In this document: positions 1-6,348 of the stretch, piece by piece
Position numbering within the stretch: the first letter of the stretch is position 1
Layout of the letters: each line of letters opens with the position of its first letter
Source of the DNA: Christensenella sp. UBA1252
GTDB lineage: Bacteria > Bacillota > Clostridia > Christensenellales > CAG-1252
Direction of reading: 5' to 3'
NCBI GenBank assembly: GCA_002308575.1
Contig: DBVY01000025.1
Span: 3,158-39,339, forward strand
DNA length: 36,182 nucleotides
Made by a program: the position numbers and the translations under genes
The notes under the pieces: generated by a model
What the model saw: the letters and a program-made list of their open reading frames with translations, nothing else
The model's database searches: none
Told to the model about the DNA's origin: nothing

Positions 1-1550
1 GTTCCGCCGATCTTAACGGTCGAAGTTCCTTCTTTCGTCGAAACGACGCAAGGCGCAACGTTCTCCGAAACTTTTTCACGGCTGTTCAAGCGCAACCCAT
101 CCGCGGAATGGAAGGTAATATCCGAGAACGGAACAAAAACCGTGATCTCTTCTCCCGGTTTAAATTTAGCCTCTTTCAAACGGAAAACGAATTGTCCGTC
201 CGACAGATCGGTCGACGCATAAATCGCGTCTTGATCGCTTCCCGGAACGACAAAATCAACGGTCGCTTTGACCGAAATGCTGTCCGGCATTTCTTCGAGA
301 TAGACTTCGTTCGACGGAACGCGGATCTCGGTCAGATCGCGCACCGTGAAATCGAAGAAACGCTCGCGCACCTTTACGGGAAGCGTAAAGGTCTCCTTCC
401 CGAGGATCAATTGATCGTTTTCGACTTTCGCGGGAATGCGGTTCACGTCGGGAACGCCCATGACCGATTGCTTAGTCTCACAATCGAAGATATGCGCTTT
501 TTCCATATCAAACACGAGGTTGACTTCCATGCCGTCCACGATCTCGTGATTCGTCGGGATCTTAACGATGACGTTTTTCTCGAGTCCCGCGACTTCGGCA
601 TATACGATCGTTTCGCTGCCAAGATGTTCGACGACGTCCACTTTCGCTTTGATTCCGTCCTTACCGAGCATAATGTTTTCGGGACGAATACCGAAAAGAA
701 CCTTATCCGAAATGTATTTATCGTTAGCAAGCTGTTTGGTTTTCGTCGGAGAGAATTCGGCGCTTTGCCCTTCTCCGAAGACGATTTTGAGTTTATTGCC
801 CGTTTTTTCGAGCGTTGCCTCAAAGATATTCATTTGCGGAGAACCGAGGAAAGTTGCGACGAAAACGTTTCTCGGCTGTTCGTACAACGTGGCGGGAGAG
901 TCGACTTGTTGCACAAGGCCGTCCTTCATAACGACGATCCGATCGCCCATCGTCATGGCTTCGGTTTGGTCGTGCGTGACGTAAATAAAGGTGGTGGCGA
1001 GTTTCTTATGGAGTTTCGTGATCTCCGAACGCATTTGCACACGCAATTTCGCGTCCAAATTGGAGAGAGGTTCGTCCAAAAGGAAGACGTTCGGTTCGCG
1101 AACGATCGCCCGACCGAGCGCGACCCTCTGCCTTTGACCGCCCGAAAGCGCCTTCGGCTTCCTTTGCAAAAGATCGGTAATACCGAGGATCTCCGCCGCT
1201 CTCTTTACGCGATCTTCGATCTCCTTCGGATTCGCTTTACGCAGTTTCAGTCCGAACGCCATATTTTGAAATACGGTCATATGCGGATACAACGCATAGT
1301 TTTGGAACACCATCGCGATATTTCTGTCCTTCGGTTCCACGTCGTTCATCTTTGTTCCGCCGATAAACAAACTGCCCGAGGTGATCTCCTCAAGACCTGC
1401 GATCATGCGAAGCGTCGTGCTTTTTCCGCAACCGGAAGGTCCTACGAACACAATAAACTCTTTGTCCGCGATTTTAAGGCTAAAATCGGACACGGCGCGA
1501 ACGCCGCCTTCATAGACCTTATAAATGTTTTCAAGTAACAGATCAGCCAT
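1..1550 (-). CDS. ABC transporter ATP-binding protein, MsmX/UgpC type, with duplicated TOBE region (3' end outside window)
   Basis: This is the ATPase that energises the carbohydrate ABC transporter encoded upstream in the same operon; it acts on the cytoplasmic face of the membrane. At least 516 residues are visible and the frame is still open at the window edge. Walker A GPSGCGKST is at residues 37-45, followed by a Q-loop FQNYALYPHMT, the signature LSGGQRQRV and Walker B FLLDEPLSNLD. The usual C-terminal TOBE region ends near residue 365 with HIFDCET, where MsmX-type proteins normally stop. Here a further 150 or more residues follow. They repeat the same layout: an IR(V/P) strand, then KATVDFV..GSD...YA, then F..GEEITVFVPFSDITF. 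The ATG overlaps the stop of the preceding gene by 8 bases and has an upstream AGAAAGG. The ATPase identity is near certain; the TOBE duplication is read by eye. Confidence 0.95.
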   Translation of the reverse strand, partial: MADLLLENIYKVYEGGVRAVSDFSLKIADKEFIVFVGPSGCGKSTTLRMIAGLEEITSGSLFIGGTKMNDVEPKDRNIAMVFQNYALYPHMTVFQNMAFGLKLRKANPKEIEDRVKRAAEILGITDLLQRKPKALSGGQRQRVALGRAIVREPNVFLLDEPLSNLDAKLRVQMRSEITKLHKKLATTFIYVTHDQTEAMTMGDRIVVMKDGLVQQVDSPATLYEQPRNVFVATFLGSPQMNIFEATLEKTGNKLKIVFGEGQSAEFSPTKTKQLANDKYISDKVLFGIRPENIMLGKDGIKAKVDVVEHLGSETIVYAEVAGLEKNVIVKIPTNHEIVDGMEVNLVFDMEKAHIFDCETKQSVMGVPDVNRIPAKVENDQLILGKETFTLPVKVRERFFDFTVRDLTEIRVPSNEVYLEEMPDSISVKATVDFVVPGSDQDAIYASTDLSDGQFVFRLKEAKFKPGEEITVFVPFSDITFHSADGLRLNSREKVSENVAPCVVSTKEGTSTVKIGG

Positions 1551-2394
1551 CCTTTCTCTCCTTTTCTTCTCTCGAAAGTCCTTTATTTATATAGTCGGTA
1601 TAGTACACCGAATTTATATACTTATCAAACAGCGTATGACTGTAAAGCGTTGCGGCAAAACAGGAAACGCCGTCCGCCCAAAGCGCCCATACGAGCCCGA
1701 TCCCGATCAAGCTGAAATAGCTGACGAAAGTCAAGATCAAAGGCAACGCCATATTGATCAAAAAGTGCACCGTCGCAAGCGGGAATCCCGCGAAACAAAA
1801 CGAAAAGGAATTCCTTAACGACCCCACAAACGTCAACTCGTAAAACACGTCTCCCGCGAGAAAATTTTCCGCCGCGCCGTACACGATCAAAAACACGAGC
1901 GTCGCTCCGCCGATCCCCAGCCCTTTCAGCAACGAATTATCGGAAAAAGAAAGCAAAAACGAGCACCCGATCTGCCAAAGGAAAATCACCGCCCCGAGGA
2001 TCGCTCCGATCGCAAAGCCGCGAAGCGCTCCGCTCTTCAGAAAATCAAAGAACACTTCCTTTACGTAGCCGCCTTCGTTATGCGCTCTCCTTTTCATAAC
2101 GCCGAATGCGGCGTAACGCCCGATGTAGCGAACGCCCCATAATGGGATCTCTGCCAAGCCCAAATAGAAACAGATCGAAAACACCTTTTGCGCCGTTATG
2201 TTCGAAACGTGCGCAAGAAGCGTAAGTTCAAAAGCAAACGCACCGGCGAGCGGCAAGGAAAACAAGAAAAGAAGAACGCTGATTTCCGCGAGCAGATAAA
2301 AATCATCCTTAATCACGGTTAAGAACAGTTCTTTCCTGTTTTTCGGAAGCGCTGCGTCTTCCGTCTTTGCTTTCAATTCCTTGTGCTTAAACAT
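1543..2394 (-). CDS. Multipass membrane protein, possibly YesL/DUF624-like
   Basis: This 283-residue protein has a short basic cytoplasmic N-terminus and about six hydrophobic segments (roughly residues 33-55, 68-90, 120-146, 157-178, 195-212 and 218-245), ending in a charged Lys/Glu/Arg tail. It has no signal peptide and no catalytic motif that I recognise. DUF624/YesL-type membrane proteins commonly sit in Firmicute sugar ABC transporter operons, and the position next to the ATPase suits that. The match is by topology and context only, and this protein is longer than typical YesL. Its start overlaps the stop of the preceding gene by 8 bases, and its end overlaps the ATPase start by 8 bases, so translation of these genes is probably coupled. 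Function unknown. Confidence 0.8.
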   Translation of the reverse strand: MFKHKELKAKTEDAALPKNRKELFLTVIKDDFYLLAEISVLLFLFSLPLAGAFAFELTLLAHVSNITAQKVFSICFYLGLAEIPLWGVRYIGRYAAFGVMKRRAHNEGGYVKEVFFDFLKSGALRGFAIGAILGAVIFLWQIGCSFLLSFSDNSLLKGLGIGGATLVFLIVYGAAENFLAGDVFYELTFVGSLRNSFSFCFAGFPLATVHFLINMALPLILTFVSYFSLIGIGLVWALWADGVSCFAATLYSHTLFDKYINSVYYTDYINKGLSREEKERKDG

Positions 2395-2935
2395 ACTCCA
2401 CCAACCATTTTACGAACGTGATCGCGTGATCCGTCAATTTTCCCGCGTTCACGGACGATGCAACGACAAACGCGACGTACCTCTCGTCCCCGAATTTGAA
2501 ATATCGGGAAAGCGCGGAAATCGCGCTATCCGGAAGGAAGACGCCGTACGACGCATCACCCTGACTGTACGACTCTCCAATCCCGTTTAAAGGCAGGAAC
2601 GTTGCGGCGCAATCCGTCTTTTCGGCGATCGAAAGCGGAACGAGGACGATGTCGCCGCCGTTCAACCCGACCACGGAATACTTATGATAAAAAGTATTCT
2701 CGGACGGACTGCATGACGTCAGTTCAACCTTTTTTATTTCAGACGAGCTCTTTGCCGCATCTTTTTCAAAAGAATAATCCTTTACGGTTCCGGCAAAGAA
2801 GATCTCGATCTTTTCATACTCTTTCGGCGCGTGATACAACCCGAACGCCGCGACCCAGATCGCAACGGAAAGGACGATCACAACGAGGTATTTGACCCAC
2901 TCGGAAGACAACGATTGCTTGAAATAGCTATTCAT
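2387..2935 (-). CDS. Single-pass membrane-anchored protein of unknown function
   Basis: This 182-residue protein has a short N-terminus, one transmembrane segment at about residues 14-35, and a predicted extracytoplasmic domain of about 145 residues. No family is recognised. The start chosen is the ATG at 2935, because GGAGGAAG lies a few bases upstream. The frame stays open to 3037, but that extension is Arg/Ser-rich, would run deep into the preceding gene and has no ribosome site. The chosen ATG overlaps the stop of the preceding gene by exactly 8 bases, the same overlap as at the next two junctions. The tight coupling to a sugar transporter ATPase suggests a role in the glycan system, but nothing in the sequence says which. 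Confidence 0.78.
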   Translation of the reverse strand: MNSYFKQSLSSEWVKYLVVIVLSVAIWVAAFGLYHAPKEYEKIEIFFAGTVKDYSFEKDAAKSSSEIKKVELTSCSPSENTFYHKYSVVGLNGGDIVLVPLSIAEKTDCAATFLPLNGIGESYSQGDASYGVFLPDSAISALSRYFKFGDERYVAFVVASSVNAGKLTDHAITFVKWLVEYV

Positions 2936-3395
2936 TCTCTTCCTCCGATTCGACGATGACACCCGCGCCCGATTCGATCCGATAGCGTTTTCCTTCTTCG
3001 AACGCAAAGGAGTCGAAGGTCTTATACTCCCTTTCATCTCCTTTCACAAGAAAGATGTACGCATGAAATTCAACTCCGTCGACGGTTTTAACGCCTTCTT
3101 CCTCTCGGAAAACGGCGAATTGCGTTTCGGTTCGAGCGGAAAGGATCTTTTCGATCCAAGCGTATTTCTTCCTCGCGAGAAACAACGATACCGTGAAGAA
3201 GTATACGGAATAGCCGCCGAACGCCGCTGTCAGCAGAATATCAAGCGCCATAAACACCCAATAGGTATCCGGCGACAGGAACAACAGGAGAAGCGCGGCG
3301 GCAACAAAAAGGACGGAGATCGCGGTATATAACCATACGAGCGATTGGATCCTCTTCTTTGCTTTGACCGAATCCTCCTCGTTTACGAAGCGCAT
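2928..3395 (-). CDS. Small two-helix membrane protein of unknown function
   Basis: This 155-residue protein has two transmembrane helices at about residues 18-41 and 47-72, followed by a charged soluble domain, probably cytoplasmic, that ends in an acidic run EESEEENE-like tail. No conserved family is recognised. The start overlaps the stop of the preceding SGNH hydrolase gene by 13 bases. There is no clear Shine-Dalgarno ahead of the ATG; a strong GAGGAGG lies just inside the reading frame with no standard start codon at the right distance, so the true start is somewhat uncertain. The gene belongs to a run of three small, overlapping membrane-protein genes between the esterases and the ABC ATPase. 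Confidence 0.75.
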   Translation of the reverse strand: MRFVNEEDSVKAKKRIQSLVWLYTAISVLFVAAALLLLFLSPDTYWVFMALDILLTAAFGGYSVYFFTVSLFLARKKYAWIEKILSARTETQFAVFREEEGVKTVDGVEFHAYIFLVKGDEREYKTFDSFAFEEGKRYRIESGAGVIVESEEENE

Positions 3396-4000
3396 AACGA
3401 ATCGAGGACAGCCTTGACCCTCTTTTCGATCACGGCGTATGCCTTCGGGCCGAAGTGAAGTTTATCGTCGAGATAATTCTCGAAAATATACTCACCTTTC
3501 TCGTTTTTGCAAAGATCGGCGGTTTCGATAAAGGTCAACCAATCGAATTTTTCCGCTTGCGCTCTTTGCCAATCGTTCATCTCGCGCACGTAGTCCTTAT
3601 ACCCGTCGCGAGCGAAACTCGTTTTCGTGGCAATCGAAACGATCCTAATGCCCGGGAAATCCTTTCGGAATTTTTCCCACGTTGCGAGAAACAAAGCTTT
3701 GCTTTCTTCCGCCGTATAGGAGCAAACGGGTTCGTTATCCCCGTAATACCAAACGACGATCTTCGGCGCAAAAGGCTTTGCGACACGCTCGTAATGAAAC
3801 AACGCTTCGTCGGAAGTCGAGCCGCCGAATCCCGCGTTGATCGCCTTATAATCTTTAAAGATCTCTTCGATCTGTTTCCAAATGCCGAACGTACTGCTCC
3901 CGTAAAACAAGACGTCGCATTCTCTTCCCTGTTTCGCTATAATGGCTTGCAGTTCCGGCTCATAGCGGAACATATCCACTCTATGCTCAATTGCTCCCAT
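3383..4000 (-). CDS. Cytoplasmic SGNH/GDSL-type hydrolase (putative carbohydrate esterase)
   Basis: This 205-residue protein is probably an ester hydrolase that removes acyl groups, most likely acetyl, from imported oligosaccharides. The SGNH signatures are all present: block I FYGSST with nucleophile Ser36, block II NAGFGGS, block III YYGDNE with Asn89, and block V DDKLH with Asp179 and His182. There is no signal peptide, so it should act inside the cell, unlike its neighbour at 3987-5318, which carries a lipoprotein signal. A surface plus an intracellular esterase is the arrangement known from mannan utilisation in gut Firmicutes such as Roseburia, where acetyl esterases of families CE2 and CE17 work with GH130 enzymes. 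I cannot assign a CE family by eye. The start overlaps the preceding gene by 14 bases. Confidence 0.9.
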   Translation of the reverse strand: MGAIEHRVDMFRYEPELQAIIAKQGRECDVLFYGSSTFGIWKQIEEIFKDYKAINAGFGGSTSDEALFHYERVAKPFAPKIVVWYYGDNEPVCSYTAEESKALFLATWEKFRKDFPGIRIVSIATKTSFARDGYKDYVREMNDWQRAQAEKFDWLTFIETADLCKNEKGEYIFENYLDDKLHFGPKAYAVIEKRVKAVLDSLCAS

Positions 4001-5318
4001 AACGCTCCTTGTCGTCCGCGATAACGGCTTTTCTGACTTCCGCGCCCCATAAAACGTAGCCTGCTTGCGACATATGCAATCCGTCGTTTAAGAAGTACGC
4101 TTCGGAGTATTTCCCTGAATCCTTTTCGAGAACGGTGCCCGCGTCGATGATTTTCAAATACGAATGCGTTTTCGAATACTCGATTACACCTGCATTTGCT
4201 TTATCGATCGCAGTCTTATTCGCCGCATAATAGCCGGGAACGTGATTAATCAAGATGAAATGAACGGTTGCGTCGGGCAAACAATCGTGTAAATGCTCGA
4301 ACAGTTGAATCAGGCTTTGCGCCGTTTGCTCACCCGTCTTATGGAAATTGATGATATCGTTGATACCGACGTACAAAACGACGGCGCGCGGATTATAAGG
4401 GATAATCAGACGGTCGGCGTAACAATTCAACCAATGATAAGAAGCAGAACCGCCGATACCGACGTTTTTCGTCGTAACGGGCGCCATTTTAACCGTCGAA
4501 TCCGACCAGTTTTCCATCGAGGACGAACCGCCCATAACGACTTTATACGAGTCGAACGAAGCCGCTTCGTACTTTTTTGCCTTCGTTTCGAAACCGGCAA
4601 CGCCGATCGAGGAACCTTCCGCATCCGTAACGACAAGGGTCGAAGTCACGTCGTTGACGGTAACTTCGATCGGCGTTTGATCCACGCCGCCCGTCGCATA
4701 CGTAACGGTAACGATGCCCGTCGCATAGACGGCGCTCTTGATCGCCGTTTGCGAAGATCTCGTGTAGTTCAACAGTTCGCGCACGTTATCTGAAGAAGCC
4801 GTCAAACGCGCGATTCCCGCCGTCGTTAAAGATACGGCTCCGTTTTTGATCGGTTGGTTGCAAACGCCTTTTAATGCGAAAGGAACGGATTCGTCGATCT
4901 TCTCCGTAAACGTCAACACGGGTTCGACGTAACTATCGTCCTCTTCGGCTTCTTCGCTTCTTTCCCATTTCGCGTAAAGATTCACGCTTCCCGAAACGGG
5001 CTTCGTAAAATCAAACAGCGCGCTGCCTTCTTTGTCGATCGCCCAACCGATGAAGTTATAGCCCTTTCTCTCGGGAGCAGTCGTGGGCGCCGTGAGCAAA
5101 GATCCGACGTTTACGGTCGTCTTATAGAAGAGCGTGTTCTCCGAAATTGCCTCTTTTCCGGAAGCAAGCTCTACGACGGAGCCTTCCGTATTCGTCATAA
5201 AACGCGCGGTCGCGGGCGTCGGCGTATACGTATAACTACCCTTTTCCGAACAAGCCGGAAGGAACGCCGCCGCGAGCACGGAAAGTGTTAAAAACAATGC
5301 CAAGAATACTCTTTTCAT
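3987..5318 (-). CDS. Surface lipoprotein with InlB-type repeat and C-terminal SGNH esterase domain
   Basis: This 443-residue lipoprotein has a signal peptide with lipobox LPAC (Cys23). Residues 60-119 form a Listeria/Bacteroides InlB-type repeat, with the typical R.GYNFIGW....G..fDF......NLYAKW pattern. A beta-rich linker follows, and residues 255-440 are an SGNH hydrolase domain: GGSSS with probable nucleophile Ser266, GIGGS at 287-291, VGIND with Asn320, and DGLH with Asp412 and His415. The expected role is deacylation of a glycan at the outer face of the membrane before uptake. The ATG at 5318 overlaps the TGA of the preceding GH130 gene (ATGA) and is preceded by GAGGGGA. A longer frame to 5453 exists, but it lies inside the GH130 gene and would bury the signal peptide. 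Confidence 0.9.
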   Translation of the reverse strand: MKRVFLALFLTLSVLAAAFLPACSEKGSYTYTPTPATARFMTNTEGSVVELASGKEAISENTLFYKTTVNVGSLLTAPTTAPERKGYNFIGWAIDKEGSALFDFTKPVSGSVNLYAKWERSEEAEEDDSYVEPVLTFTEKIDESVPFALKGVCNQPIKNGAVSLTTAGIARLTASSDNVRELLNYTRSSQTAIKSAVYATGIVTVTYATGGVDQTPIEVTVNDVTSTLVVTDAEGSSIGVAGFETKAKKYEAASFDSYKVVMGGSSSMENWSDSTVKMAPVTTKNVGIGGSASYHWLNCYADRLIIPYNPRAVVLYVGINDIINFHKTGEQTAQSLIQLFEHLHDCLPDATVHFILINHVPGYYAANKTAIDKANAGVIEYSKTHSYLKIIDAGTVLEKDSGKYSEAYFLNDGLHMSQAGYVLWGAEVRKAVIADDKERYGSN

Positions 5319-6328
5319 AATTTCCCCTCTTGATACACGCTTTCGCAAAATTCCTCGAAAGGCGCGGTTGCCGCGCAAACGTACTTGTCCGCGGCGCCGT
5401 AATAAACGTAAAGCGTTCCGTCTTTCAGCGCGATTCCCGTCGGAAAGACGCAACCGTTATAATACCCGTCCGTTTCAAACGGGAATTCCGGTTCCATAAT
5501 AAAGTCTTTGGTGCGCGCGAGAATCTTTCTCGGATCTTTTTCATCCAAGATCACCGCGCCGACCCGATAACCTCCGTCCTTTTTCGCAACGCCGTGATAC
5601 AGAAGAAGCCAACCGTATTTACATTTGACGGGCGGCGTGGACCCGCCGATCTTCGCGTCTTCCCACCATTCTTTGCCTTGCATCAGAAGTTCGGGCTTAT
5701 CCCACTCCAAAAGGTCGTCCGAAAAAGCGATCCAAATCGCGGGATTTTCGTTTTCGAACCCTTTGCCGCACCATTCCATCGGGCGAGATAAACGAACGAA
5801 TTTTCCGCCGACTTTCTCGGGAAAGATATAGACGTCGCGATCGTCGAGCCTGCTATCCGTCATTCTTCCGAGCTTTTTCCAATTTTTGAGATCGCGGCTG
5901 ATCGCAAGATGCGTCACGCTGTTGTTATGGAGAAGCATCGTCGGACCGTTCTCGGGTTTAAATCCGAAATAACCGCAATCCTTTCTCCAATACTGCCCCG
6001 GCGCAAATGTGCGCGAAGCATACGTCAAATAGAAGTAATCACCCATTTTAATCAAACGGGGATCTTCCACGCATCCTTCGTCCGCGCCACCCGCGGTAGG
6101 CGCGAGGATCGGATCGTCCGACATCCTCGTAAAGTTGAATCCGTCTTCGCTTTCCGCCAAGCCGAGATAGATGTGGTGTGTCAGATCGTTTCCCGCGGCG
6201 CGATACAACATTTTAAAACGCCCTTCGGTATCGTCAAAGATCACAGCGGGATTCAACACGCAAAGTCCCTCCCAAGAGTCGCCTTTTGCTGTCAATATAG
6301 GATTTTTATCGTATTTTTTCAGTTTCAT
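5315..6328 (-). CDS. GH130 family glycoside phosphorylase (beta-mannoside type)
   Basis: This 337-residue enzyme has the five-bladed beta-propeller sequence pattern of GH130: NPAVIFDD near residues 26-33, EDPR at 88-91 with Asp89 as the likely proton donor, SRP at 181-183, LLYHG around His245, and a late YYGAAD. Known GH130 enzymes mostly phosphorolyse beta-1,4- or beta-1,2-mannosides to mannose 1-phosphate; some members are hydrolases. With no signal peptide it should act on imported oligosaccharides. It differs clearly from the other GH130 in this operon (13963-14940), lacking that protein's N-terminal extension, so the two probably have different linkage or chain-length preference. A GAAGGA ribosome site precedes the ATG. 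Family confidence is high; substrate is inferred. Confidence 0.93.
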   Translation of the reverse strand: MKLKKYDKNPILTAKGDSWEGLCVLNPAVIFDDTEGRFKMLYRAAGNDLTHHIYLGLAESEDGFNFTRMSDDPILAPTAGGADEGCVEDPRLIKMGDYFYLTYASRTFAPGQYWRKDCGYFGFKPENGPTMLLHNNSVTHLAISRDLKNWKKLGRMTDSRLDDRDVYIFPEKVGGKFVRLSRPMEWCGKGFENENPAIWIAFSDDLLEWDKPELLMQGKEWWEDAKIGGSTPPVKCKYGWLLLYHGVAKKDGGYRVGAVILDEKDPRKILARTKDFIMEPEFPFETDGYYNGCVFPTGIALKDGTLYVYYGAADKYVCAATAPFEEFCESVYQEGKL

Positions 6329-6348
6329 CTTTATGTCCTTCTTTGCTG

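Noticed and set aside
108..1538. Long plus-strand reading frame opposite the ABC ATPase
   Set aside because: It is Arg-rich, has no family motif or ribosome site, and the minus strand carries full Walker and signature motifs.
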